Assembly (NCBI RefSeq): GCF_003545695.1
Contig: NZ_QUZZ01000001.1
Coordinates: forward strand, 372,001 to 436,000
Source: Taibaiella helva
GTDB lineage: Bacteria > Bacteroidota > Bacteroidia > Chitinophagales > Chitinophagaceae
Length of the DNA stretch: 64,000 nt
Direction: 5' to 3'
Shown: positions 37,033-46,276 of the stretch, piece after piece
Layout of the letters: the number at the start of each line of letters is the position of its first letter
How positions within the stretch are numbered: position 1 is the first letter of the stretch
Notes under the pieces: model-generated
The model's database searches: none
Seen by the model: the letters and a program-made list of their open reading frames with translations, nothing else
Told to the model about the DNA's origin: nothing
Program-made: the position numbers and the translations under genes

Positions 37033-39142
37033 CTACAGCTACGACCCCAACGGCAACCTGTACAAAGACCTGAACAAAGGTATCGGCAGCATCACTTACA
37101 ACCATTTCAACAAACCCGTAACGATCGACCTGGGCGGCGGTAAGCAGATACAGTACAGCTACGATGCTACGGGAGCTAAAGTGCAGGAGCTTGTCATTAA
37201 CCCCGGCCAGCCTACAAAGCAGACCGACTACATCGGCAACTTCGTTTACCAAAATGATACGCTTCAATACGCTCTCACTGATGACGGTCGTACTGTATTC
37301 GACTACAGCAGCGCTACCCCTATAAAAGAAGAATACTTTGTCAAAGACCACCTGGGCAATGTGCGCAGCATTATCGACATTACGCTGAAGCCCCTGCGGC
37401 AATACCTGGCCACCTACGAAGTGGCCAGCGCCTACCTGGAAGGGATGCTGTTTGAGAAAGTAAGCGAGATACGGGACGAGAAGCCCGCCAGCACCGATCC
37501 CGGCGACAGCAAGGCCGGGCGGCTCAACGCCGCCGAAGCGGGAAGAGAAGTAGGCACCTCCCTGCTGGTAAAAGTGATGGCCGGCGATTTGGTGGACATG
37601 AACGTCAACAACTATTACGAGACCTTCGAAGGCAATACCACCGATCCCGTAACCCCCGAGCAATTGATGGCCAGCGTGATCAGCACCCTGACCAGCGGCG
37701 TGAACGGTATGCCCGGCGAGAGCCACAATACCAAATTGGTCAGCGAGCTCTTTACCCAGGAGAACTTCTCTGCCCTGGAAAACATGATCCAGAGCCAGGG
37801 CATCGATCCAACAAGGCCGCAAGCCTACCTGACCTACGCCCTCTTTGACGAGAACATGAAGCTGGTCGATGAGTTCAGCGGCGCCTACCAGGTGAACGGC
37901 AACGGTACCTGGGGCAGCATAGGCAGCAACGGCGCGCGGATGATCCCCACCAACGGGTATTTAGCCGTATATTTGAACAGCCGCTGGCGCGACCTGAGCT
38001 GCGCCTCCTGCAGCAATGTGTTCTTTGACCGGGTGGTGCTGGAGATCGCCAAAGGCAGCCTGCTGGAGGAGAACCATTACTACCCGCACGGGCTGCCGAT
38101 CAAAGCACTGTCTAGCACCGCGCAGGGCGTGAAGGACAACCGCCGCAAGTACCAGGGCAACGAGTACATCAAGGACCTGGGGCTGAACTGGATGGACTTC
38201 AACGCCCGGCAGTATGACCCACAGATCGGCAGGTTCCTGGCGGTGGACCCCCTGGCCGATGCGGAAGGACAGCAGGTGTTCTCGCCTTATGCCGCCATGG
38301 GCAATGCGCCGGAAAGTTTAGTGGATCCGAATGGGGAAGAGTTTTCCCTGTTTGCATCTCATGCTGATGGATGGAGGTTCTTGAATAGTTTGTCTCGCAT
38401 TTATGGAGTTACCTTTGATTGGGATGAGACATCAGGAAAGGTTACCATTAAGGATGACTTACAAAAAGAAGGTCAAGAAAGAACGTCAACAGAAATGGCC
38501 CAAGGGGCAAGTGGCGCGTTTGCACAAGCTTTTGGGGAGGCTACCAAAACCTGGTTTAAGGAAATGGTCGAAAGTAAAGATGTGAAGGTTCAGGCCGCTG
38601 TGGCAAATAATTCGGCATTAATTTTTAGTGAGGACTACGGAAATTTTGAGCATGCTACCGAAACCGGTCATCTATCAGTCATGCAGGATTTGATAAATGG
38701 AGTAGATCTAAGCGGAATACCTGATTTTGATGGTAGGATTACATTGGAAGAAGCGAATAATTGGTATAGAGAAGGACACGGAAGGCCATTATATGCTAAC
38801 CTATCTCTGTTATATCTAAAAAGTGTAACACCGGCTGAATTTGAAAAAGGGAAAAAATATACCTACTTTAATTTACTGTTTCGCTTTAATAGAAGAGATG
38901 GACTTGTTTATGGTACTATTGGCTTAAAATACTTAGGTAATAATGAAGTTTCGGCAGCTCCTGATTTCTACGATTTTGATATTAGACCATGGACACCACA
39001 AAATTGGGTTAGAAATGCAGAGACACAAATTGGATCATGGACGGCGGGTGCAGGAAGAGGTTATCCTATCTTTTTCTATGGTAAAGGTAAAATAAGTCCT
39101 AATATTCAGGGGCCAACTAAAGCATGGGAATTAGGTTTTTAA
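37033..39142 (+). pseudogene. Orphan Rhs core plus alternative toxin tip (cassette 2)
   Basis: An open frame runs from the core YSYDPNGNLYKDL to a stop at 39142. Bases 37033-38334 are a near copy of 33729-35031, including NARQYDPQIGRFLAVDPLAD and DPNG. After that the sequence diverges completely into a 268-residue AT-rich tip (38335-39139). The tip has an EF-like DFDGRITLEEAN segment and a basic/aromatic end (FDIRPWTPQNW, GRGYPIFFYGKG). It has no signal peptide or shell; the only early start would be GTG 37181. It is best read as a silent toxin module that recombination through the core could swap into the intact gene. The tip family is not recognised. Confidence 0.8.
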
Positions 39143-39153
39143 CTAAGATAAAA

Positions 39154-39549
39154 ATGAAAAACAAATTAGCCTTGATGTGCTCTGTCGCTTTGTTTTTTTC
39201 TTGCGGAGCAGGAGTAAGCGACTATACTGAAGAACTGCCAGGAGGATATCAATTTATTAGTGAAAGTAGGGATGAACAATTTATTCAAGGTAATTATAGA
39301 TTTATTCCATGCACTGTGCTAGATTATTGTTACAATCAAGACTATATATTGGTATCCCAAAAACCGAAGAAAAATTGTTTAATTCTTCCTGATTCACCAA
39401 TTAAAAACGTGGATACTGTTCAGTTTTGGATTATCGATATAGTTAACGATTCATTACGTGGGCCATACAAAAAGGACGATTATATGGATTTAAGAAGAGA
39501 CTTAAATATTCCAGCCCACTTAAAACTAAAGATAGAACGAGACTGGTAA
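39154..39549 (+). CDS. Candidate immunity lipoprotein for cassette 2
   Basis: The 131-residue lipoprotein (MKNKLALMCSVALFFSCG lipobox) starts 11 bases after the cassette-2 toxin stop and shares its low GC. The mature part is charged, with several Tyr and Cys, and has no recognised motif. Its place directly behind an alternative Rhs tip suggests an immunity role; as a lipoprotein it would act in the periplasm or at a membrane face. The start was chosen at the ATG directly before the signal peptide. Confidence 0.62.
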   Translation: MKNKLALMCSVALFFSCGAGVSDYTEELPGGYQFISESRDEQFIQGNYRFIPCTVLDYCYNQDYILVSQKPKKNCLILPDSPIKNVDTVQFWIIDIVNDSLRGPYKKDDYMDLRRDLNIPAHLKLKIERDW

Positions 39550-39820
39550 TTCAAGGTGCGTTACCCGACTGGCACACGGATTCCTTCGCATGTCTTCGTC
39601 GCTATGAAAAGCTATATCTTTTCTTCCAGCGAAAGCTTAGGTTTACCCATAAAAATAGTTTGTTTATTCTATCTTAGAGGATGTTATTGTCCCAGTCTGC
39701 CTGTATTGAATTTCAGAAGCAAAGCATTGCGTTTAAACATAGGGATAGAAAGACACGTTATCTGCAATTGATACAAATACTTTTGAGAATGGATTTGAGT
39801 TTGAGTTTTCCTTCTTAAGC
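39550..39820 (+). other. Gene-free AT-rich spacer before repeat copy B
   Basis: This 271-base gap holds no supportable gene. It includes CGTTACCCGACTGGCACACG near 39558 and the AAGACACGTTA string at about 39750, which is shared with the junction before the first core fragment. It looks like remnants of earlier rearrangements. Confidence 0.5.
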
Positions 39821-40051
39821 TTCCTTTTCCGCAGTGTCTCCTGAAAGGGACGCTGCGAAAGGTGAGTGAGATGGCAATGTAGTGACAAGCGTAATCTTTG
39901 CGCCCCGGATAGCAACGAAAAGCCCGGAGCTGCCGTAGCGATATATTCAATCCGTTAATAAGCCTAAGTAAATTGGGTATAATGTCTTCGTAGCTTATAA
40001 TTGCAGCGAGGCCTTGTAGTGGATAGCCAGTCAGGCGCCCTAAAATAAAAC
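39821..40051 (+). repeat. Cassette-boundary repeat, copy B (full length)
   Basis: This 231-base copy is nearly identical to copy A over its whole length, with scattered changes such as AATCTTTG for AATCCTTG. It again joins a Rhs core remnant at the CTACxxCTACG position. Confidence 0.88.
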
Positions 40052-40158
40052 TACACTACGCCCCCAACGGCAACCTGAGCCAAGACTGAACAAAGGCATC
40101 AGCAGCGTAACTTACAATCCTTTCAACAAACCCGTAACGGTCGACTTGGGCGGCAATT
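40052..40158 (+). pseudogene. Decayed Rhs core remnant (cassette 3)
   Basis: Bases here are a degraded version of about 33729-33835 of the main Rhs gene (the GNLYKDLNKGI...ITYNHFNKPVT region), with small deletions and frameshifts. The match ends abruptly near GGCGGCAA, after which AT-rich sequence leads into a lipoprotein gene. The toxin tip of this cassette appears lost. Confidence 0.8.
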
Positions 40159-40209
40159 TGGTAGTACTCATGAAACCAGTTTGTCCAATTATTTTAATAA
40201 TAAATTAAT

Positions 40210-40521
40210 ATGTTTAATGTTAAAATATTAATGGCATTGATCCCGTGTTTTTTATTTTTCTCTTGCACTAATATACCATCTGGTTATGATGAAAAAGAAA
40301 AAGCATTATTGGACCGGGTTAAACCAGGCATGACAAAAAATGAAGTTATTAAAATTTTAGGTCAACCAGATAATGTAGGTCATAGCTCAGTTGATTCTTT
40401 AGATTACGAGTTTATCTATTTTTCAAAAAATAAAATTGGATGGTCGACGGAACCTACCGTTAGCTTTCATGCAGATACAGTAGAATCTGCTACTTACGGG
40501 GATGGAGAGAATACAAATTAG
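40210..40521 (+). CDS. BamE/SmpA-like small lipoprotein, last gene of the Rhs array
   Basis: The 103-residue lipoprotein (lipobox LFFSCTN) contains LLDRVKPGMTKNEVIKILGQPD, the characteristic motif of BamE/SmpA-like folds. It is AT-rich and lies behind a decayed Rhs core remnant and before repeat copy C, in the same slot as the immunity genes of cassettes 1 and 2. It may be a surviving immunity gene of a lost toxin rather than a true assembly-complex subunit; BamE-like folds occur in many unrelated lipoproteins. Confidence 0.68.
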   Translation: MFNVKILMALIPCFLFFSCTNIPSGYDEKEKALLDRVKPGMTKNEVIKILGQPDNVGHSSVDSLDYEFIYFSKNKIGWSTEPTVSFHADTVESATYGDGENTN

Positions 40522-40568
40522 TAGTGCTGAAAGGAGTAATTAAGCATTTTGAACCAACAGCCCATCTA

Positions 40569-40745
40569 TTCCTTTTCCACAGTGTCTCCTGAAAGGGACG
40601 CTGCGAAAGGTGAGTGAGATGGCAATGTAGTGACAAGCGTAATCCTTGCGCCCCGGATAGCAACGAAAAGCCCGGAGCTGCCGTAGTGATGCATTCAACC
40701 CCGTTAATAGGCCTAAGTAAATTAGGTATAATGCCTTCGTAGCTT
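40569..40745 (+). repeat. Cassette-boundary repeat, copy C (3'-truncated)
   Basis: This copy keeps about 177 bases, from TTCCTTTTCCACAG to CTTCGTAGCTT, and lacks the last ~50 bases present in copies A and B. It closes the Rhs island. A few substitutions suggest it is the oldest copy or a separate lineage. Confidence 0.85.
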
Positions 40746-40778
40746 TCATTAATGCCTGTTGCGGTCATACAAAGCTAC

Positions 40779-40813
40779 AAGGTCCCGGACAATTAATCAT
40801 CGTCCGGGACCTT
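40779..40813 (-). terminator. Hairpin after the M16 peptidase gene
   Basis: A perfect 12-bp stem AAGGTCCCGGAC/GTCCGGGACCTT with an 11-base loop lies 94 bases past the peptidase stop. There is no strong T run, so termination is likely but not certain. The remaining bases 40814-40906 show nothing. Confidence 0.55.
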
Positions 40814-40906
40814 ATGATGTAGCCTGGTTGGGAAAAGCGGGTGGAAGCGGCCATTGCGAAGCTGATGACCGCCCTATAGCAAATGGATCGCTCCCCGGCT
40901 GGCCGG

Positions 40907-43867
40907 TTAAAAGCCAAAGATCTCCTCGAGGCTAAGGGTTTTAACTGCTCCGTATTGCTTCAGATCAGCCAGGGCGATCTTCTTGTCAGAAGCAAGGATG
41001 CAGTAAGTATAGGGTTTGCCCGACAGCTGCTTCCGCTCAAAATTACTGATATCGGCAAAGCTGATCTTATCAAGACGCTCATACTTCACTTTCCGGATGT
41101 CGTAGCTGATGCCTTTGCGTTGGGCGTCGAGATAGCTTCCGAGGATGCCTTCATCGACAATGCGGTCCGTTTCCAGGGCGCTTTTAAGGCTGGCTTTAGC
41201 CGATTCGAAACCGGCCCTGGACTCCGGCATGTTGTTGATCAGTTCATTCATCCCGGCGATGGCATCGTTCATCTTATCGGCCTGGCTACCCACATAGCCA
41301 AAGAAGCTGTACGGGTCCTCTTTTTTATTGGGGATCATGTAGTAGGCGCCTGTAGCATAGGCCAGGGCCTTGGAGCCCCTGATCGTTTTGAAAACAAGGT
41401 TATCCATACCGGATGGTCCCGCGCCAAAGTAGTTATTGAACACATCAACCGTAAGCTCCTCTTCAGGGCTGTAGGCATCCGTATTCCGTACCCACCGTAT
41501 CTCGGATTGCACCATATCGTAATTGGCAAACAGGACCTGGTTAGCCGTTTGCCGGCTATAGGTAAAGGTGGCGCCGCCGGGGTAGGATAAGAACTGTGCG
41601 GGTAGCGGATGATGGCGCTGTAACAATGCCGTTACCTTGTCCAGGGCAGCAGGCCCGTAATACATAATGGTATGCTTGTATTGCAGCAGGTTGTGCAGCA
41701 TGTTTACCAGCTCTTCGCTTTTAAGATTGTCCAGTTCCTCGTTAGTCAATACATAATTAAACGGGTTTTTGGCGCCATAAGTAGCGTAGTATTGCAGCCC
41801 GCGTAAGATCACGTTTTTATTGAGCTTATAATCGGCCCTGCTTTTCCGTATCCTTCCTTTGAGTGCGGCAAGGGTGTGCTCATCGGGCTTGCAATGGGTA
41901 ATGATATGCTCAAACAGCTGAACTGCTTTTTCAAGGTTTTCCTGGAGGCCCGATATCGTCACCGTCGTAAACTCCTGGCTTACGCTGACATCGTAGCTGC
42001 AGGCAATATCGTAGAAAGCCTTGCTGATCTGCTCAGAAGTGTATTTGTCGGTGCTGAGAAAGCTCAGGTAATTGCTGGCAACAGAAAGCTTCTTGTTGTT
42101 CCATTGTCCCATGTCAAAGCGGTAGTACAAAGAAAAGAGATCGTTGTCCTTATTGGGAACATAGAGCACATCTGCCGGCCCGAGCCTGGCTTTCCCGATC
42201 GCTTTGTCATAGTCGATCCATAAGGGCTGTACGGGTGTCGACGGCATCTCATTTATCTTGTCGATATAGGCCGACTGCAATCCTGCATTGGTTTCCACGG
42301 GCGTGATCGCAGGCTTTTCCACCTTGACAATATGTTTATCTTCACCTTTCCTTTTATACAGTACAGTATAGTTGTCTGCTCTGAAGAATTGGTTTGCGAA
42401 AGCAATGATCTGCTGCTTGGTCACTTTTGACAGCTCGTGGATATAGGCGACGTCTCTCTGCCATCCCTCGCCCCTGTTGTTGATAAAAGCGCTGGAGAGC
42501 TGCTCTACCCTGTTTTCGTTACTGGATAAGCCTCTTATCTGGCTCAGCTTCTGGTTGGCCACAATCGCTTTCAGCAACGATTCATCGAAGGCGCCCTTTT
42601 TAACCAGGTCGAGCTGGCCGAGCAACAGCTCTTTTACTTCCTCGAGCGATTGATCCTGCTTAGCGCTGGCCGACAGCCTGAAGATGCCATAGTCTTTATA
42701 GGGAAAATCAAGACCAGCGCTGGCCGACAATACTTTTTGCTGTTTGTTTAAATTCAGATCGATCAGCCCGGCTTCTCCGTTAAACAGGATGGCGCCCGTA
42801 ATATCGGTCAGCAACCGCTCCCTGCTGCCTTCGGGCCCCGTACGGAACCCGATCTGAACCCTTTCGGCGCTGGGCCCGTAGATCTCGGTAACTACGGGTC
42901 CCTTTACTACGGGTTCTGGCGCATGCTCGTAAGCGGAAACCGGTTTGGGCTTCATATAGGCAAAATTCTCGTCGATAAGCTTTATCGCAGCATTGGTGTT
43001 AAAATCGCCCGCGAGAATAACTGCCATATTATTGGGGACATAGTATTGCTCATAATAGGCTTTGATTGCTTTTATGGAAGGATTTTTGAGATGCGCTATG
43101 GTCCCTATAGTTGTTTGCAGGCCGTAGTTTGTCGTCGGGAAAAGATTTTCGTGCAGGGCGTATAACAGCTTCCGGTCGTCGTTGTCAAGGGCGCGGTTCT
43201 TTTCTTCATACACGGCTTCCAGCTCGGTATGAAAGAGGCGCAGTACGGGGTTGCGGAAACGATCGGCCTGAATGCGCAGTAGCTTGTTCAGCGCGCTGGA
43301 AGGAATATTCTCGTCATAGACAGTCGACTCCAGCCAGGTGCCGGCATTGGTGCCTTGCGCGCCCAGGTCGCTCATCATTTTATTATATTCGCCGGCAATG
43401 GAAATTTTGGCGGCCAGCCCCGATACGCTATCGATCTCCCTGTACAGGGCCTTTCTCTTCTCTTTGTCAGTAGTCTGACCGTATGCCTCATACAGCGCTT
43501 CGATTTTATCCAGGTAAGGTTTCTCCTTTGCATAATCGGTTGTGCCAAAGTCTTCAGTGCCTTTGAACAGCAGGTGCTCCAGGTAATGTGCCAGCCCCGT
43601 ATGGTCCCGGGGATCATTGTTGCTACCCGTCCGGACCGCAATTTTCATAGCGATGCGCGGTTCCTTTTTATTTTCGGTGAGGATGACGGTAAGACCGTTC
43701 TTCAAAGTATAGAACCGGGTTTTCATGGGATCGTTGGATACATATTTATAGGCATACCCTCCGGAACTTCCCTGTTCCCATTTGTATTGGCCTGATTGAG
43801 CAAAAAGGAAGCCGGCATGCTGCGCCAGCAATACGGTGAACAATAGCAATGCGACTTTATTCTTCAT
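40907..43867 (-). CDS. M16-family (insulinase/pitrilysin) zinc metallopeptidase, exported
   Basis: The 986-residue protein starts with a signal peptide (MKNKVALLLFTVLLAQHAGFLFA-QS). The inverted zinc motif HYLEH is near residues 92-96 within HTGLAHYLEHLLFKGT, and the distal Glu region ELEAVYEEKNRAL lies about 75 residues later. The length fits a two-half (active plus inactive) M16 peptidase in the periplasm, probably degrading peptides. The second half lacks HxxEH, as expected. The start was chosen at the signal peptide; the 42 codons upstream overlap non-coding sequence. It borders the Rhs island but is GC-rich like the core genome. Confidence 0.92.
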   Translation of the reverse strand: MKNKVALLLFTVLLAQHAGFLFAQSGQYKWEQGSSGGYAYKYVSNDPMKTRFYTLKNGLTVILTENKKEPRIAMKIAVRTGSNNDPRDHTGLAHYLEHLLFKGTEDFGTTDYAKEKPYLDKIEALYEAYGQTTDKEKRKALYREIDSVSGLAAKISIAGEYNKMMSDLGAQGTNAGTWLESTVYDENIPSSALNKLLRIQADRFRNPVLRLFHTELEAVYEEKNRALDNDDRKLLYALHENLFPTTNYGLQTTIGTIAHLKNPSIKAIKAYYEQYYVPNNMAVILAGDFNTNAAIKLIDENFAYMKPKPVSAYEHAPEPVVKGPVVTEIYGPSAERVQIGFRTGPEGSRERLLTDITGAILFNGEAGLIDLNLNKQQKVLSASAGLDFPYKDYGIFRLSASAKQDQSLEEVKELLLGQLDLVKKGAFDESLLKAIVANQKLSQIRGLSSNENRVEQLSSAFINNRGEGWQRDVAYIHELSKVTKQQIIAFANQFFRADNYTVLYKRKGEDKHIVKVEKPAITPVETNAGLQSAYIDKINEMPSTPVQPLWIDYDKAIGKARLGPADVLYVPNKDNDLFSLYYRFDMGQWNNKKLSVASNYLSFLSTDKYTSEQISKAFYDIACSYDVSVSQEFTTVTISGLQENLEKAVQLFEHIITHCKPDEHTLAALKGRIRKSRADYKLNKNVILRGLQYYATYGAKNPFNYVLTNEELDNLKSEELVNMLHNLLQYKHTIMYYGPAALDKVTALLQRHHPLPAQFLSYPGGATFTYSRQTANQVLFANYDMVQSEIRWVRNTDAYSPEEELTVDVFNNYFGAGPSGMDNLVFKTIRGSKALAYATGAYYMIPNKKEDPYSFFGYVGSQADKMNDAIAGMNELINNMPESRAGFESAKASLKSALETDRIVDEGILGSYLDAQRKGISYDIRKVKYERLDKISFADISNFERKQLSGKPYTYCILASDKKIALADLKQYGAVKTLSLEEIFGF

Positions 43868-44281
43868 TTTTCGGGAATTAGTGATCAAATATTTGATAGA
43901 ACCGACCTGTTTTTCTGTACTGATTTTTGGGAGATAAAATAGTGTCTGAACGCCTTTGGTAATAAGGGTATGCGTTCGGCAGCTGTATAGCAATGTACTG
44001 ACCTCCCAAAAATATACCGTACGTACAATAGCTGCTGTCCCCCTTTAGGGTGATTTTTCATAAGGATGTATTTTTTCGTTGTTGCCCGTGCCTGCGCACA
44101 ACCTACACATAGCGCGGCTTCACAATGTCCTGATGATGCTGAGTTTGGCTGGTCTTCTTTTTCTACGGGCCAGGCCGCCGAAGCCTGCAACCCTTCCATT
44201 TAACGCTGCTTTAACCCCTACACGGATATGTTATTTTTAACTTTGTACGTTCTTAAAGCGTAATTTGTCTATCTTAGAATC
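43868..44281. other. Divergent intergenic region between M16 peptidase and batD
   Basis: In 414 bases without a gene, two -7-like boxes are visible: TATTTTTG on the minus strand (44007-44014) toward the peptidase, and TAACTTTG on the plus strand (44238-44245) toward batD. Neither has a clear -33. An ATCAAATATTTGAT palindrome near 43885 could be an operator. Confidence 0.45.
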
Positions 44282-46276
44282 ATGATTAAGAAGGGTTTTG
44301 TCTGGGCCTTGCTGATGCTGGTTTGCAGCCTGCCGGCCATAGCCCAGGAAATGGTTTTTTCTGCACAGGCCAATGTGCAGAAAACGGGTATTAAAGATCA
44401 GTTCCAGGTTACTTATGTGCTGACTAATGCCCAGGGGGCATCCGATTTCAGACCGCCCACTTTCCCCGGTTGTTCCATCGCCGGCGGTCCCTACCAGAGC
44501 AACAGCAGCAGCACCACCATCATCAACGGGCAGATGAAGCAAAGCGCTTCGGTCAACATCACTTATGTGCTGGTCGCCAATAAGACCGGCGTCATTACCA
44601 TTCCCCCGGCCAAAGTGAGCTACAACGGGAAAGATATTACCTCCAACACGGTAAGCATACAAGTAGTACCCGGTTCTCTCGCGCAGCAGCGTCAGCAGCG
44701 CATGAATCCCTATGGCGAAGATGACGATCCCTTTGCCATGCGCCAGTTCCAGCAGATGCTGCAGCAACAGATGCAGCAGCAGCGGGCACGCCGCCAGCAG
44801 GCTATGCAGCAGCAGAACAGCAACCTGGAGGAAATGAGCGAAAAGAACATCGGGAAGAACATCTTCATTAAGGTAGAAGTAGACAAGACCAATCCCTATG
44901 TAGGCGAGCAGATCACGGCCAGCTATAAGCTCTATACCCGCCTGGCCATGTCGGTCAACCTTACCCAGCTGCCTTCCCTGAACGGCTTCTGGAGCCAGGA
45001 TTTCCAGATACCGAACCCGCCCAAGCCCAGGGAGGAAATTGTGAACGGCCAGCGCTACCAGGTATTCCTGCTGAAGAAATCGGCTTTGTTCCCCCAGCAG
45101 GACGGCACGCTTGAGCTCGATGCCGCCAAGGCGGAAGGCATGGTGCGCGTGATCCAGCAGGTGAAGGGCCGTAATCCCTTTGCCGACGACCAGGCCTTCG
45201 GCTCCTTCTTCATGGACGATCCTTTCTTCAACGACGACATGTTCTCGGGCTACAATTACAAGGATGTAGCCGTAAAGCTGTCGAGCCAGCCGGTGAAGAT
45301 CAATGTACGTCCCTTACCCCCGGCCAACCAGCCGCCTTCCTTTACCGGGGCGGTGGGTAATTTTACGGTAAAAGCAACGCTGGATAAGAATAGCCTCAGC
45401 ACGGATGATGCCGCGACGCTCACTTTTACCGTATCGGGCAGCGGCAACCTCAAGCTGATCGGTAATCCGAAGATCGGCTTCCCTGCCGAGCTGGGTGTAT
45501 ACGATCCCCAGATCACCGATACGATCACCGGCCGTAACCCGGCCATTACCGGGAGCAAGATCTTTGCCTACAGCATGAACCCGCAGACTCCCGGCGACTA
45601 TGTGATCCCTTCTATTCCTTTCTCCTACTACGATCCGGCCAGCGGCAGCTACAAGACCATCAATACACAGCCGCTGTCTATCCATGTGACTAAAGGAAAA
45701 CATTATACCGCTGCGGTGGCCGACAAAAGATTGCCCGGCGATATACACGATATCGATAAGAACAGCCTGGCGCTGAACAGCGGTGCTCCGCTGGTGAGCC
45801 GTACCTGGTATTGGATGCTGTACCTGCTGGGCTTTGCCGGCCTGATCCTGATGCTGGTGCGCCGCAAGCGCCAGGATGTATACGCCGGTAACCAGGCCCT
45901 CTTCCGAAATAAGAAGGCCAACAAGGTGGCCTGGAAAAGGCTGGCTACGGCACGCAGGCTGCTGCCGCAACAACAGCATAAGGAATTCTATGAAGAGGTG
46001 TCCAAAGCGATATGGCTGTACCTGAGCGATAAGCTGGTCATACCCCTGTCGCACTTGTCCAAGGACAACGTCGCCCTGGAGCTGGAGCACAAGCAGGTGC
46101 CCGTGGCCCAGATCGACCGGGTAAAACGCCTGGTGCTGGAATGCGAGATGGCGCTGTACAGTCCCAGCGGCGGGCAGCAGCAACGGCAGCATACCCTGGA
46201 TGAAGCCGCCGGCCTGATCGGCGAGCTGGAAAATGTTCTGAAAAATAAAAACAACGTATTGCAACATGCAGGTTAA
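44282..46276 (+). CDS. batD: BatD-family membrane protein
   Basis: The 664-residue protein has a signal peptide (ending LPAIA-QE), several Ig-like beta-sandwich domains (about 25-500, including VGEQITASYKLYTR and a repeated FTVKATLDKNSLSTDDAATLTFTV type), and a Gln-rich insert (about 150-185). A transmembrane segment near 515-530 is followed by a basic cytoplasmic helical tail (about 540-664). Bat proteins accompany MoxR/DUF58 systems and have been linked to oxidative-stress tolerance in Bacteroides. Its stop overlaps the batE start by 11 bases. BatA, BatB and BatC are not upstream here. Confidence 0.88.
   Translation: MIKKGFVWALLMLVCSLPAIAQEMVFSAQANVQKTGIKDQFQVTYVLTNAQGASDFRPPTFPGCSIAGGPYQSNSSSTTIINGQMKQSASVNITYVLVANKTGVITIPPAKVSYNGKDITSNTVSIQVVPGSLAQQRQQRMNPYGEDDDPFAMRQFQQMLQQQMQQQRARRQQAMQQQNSNLEEMSEKNIGKNIFIKVEVDKTNPYVGEQITASYKLYTRLAMSVNLTQLPSLNGFWSQDFQIPNPPKPREEIVNGQRYQVFLLKKSALFPQQDGTLELDAAKAEGMVRVIQQVKGRNPFADDQAFGSFFMDDPFFNDDMFSGYNYKDVAVKLSSQPVKINVRPLPPANQPPSFTGAVGNFTVKATLDKNSLSTDDAATLTFTVSGSGNLKLIGNPKIGFPAELGVYDPQITDTITGRNPAITGSKIFAYSMNPQTPGDYVIPSIPFSYYDPASGSYKTINTQPLSIHVTKGKHYTAAVADKRLPGDIHDIDKNSLALNSGAPLVSRTWYWMLYLLGFAGLILMLVRRKRQDVYAGNQALFRNKKANKVAWKRLATARRLLPQQQHKEFYEEVSKAIWLYLSDKLVIPLSHLSKDNVALELEHKQVPVAQIDRVKRLVLECEMALYSPSGGQQQRQHTLDEAAGLIGELENVLKNKNNVLQHAG

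Noticed and set aside
43885-44199. 104-codon minus-strand frame upstream of the M16 peptidase gene.
   Set aside because: Composition is not protein-like, there is no start signal, and it covers the likely divergent promoter region.
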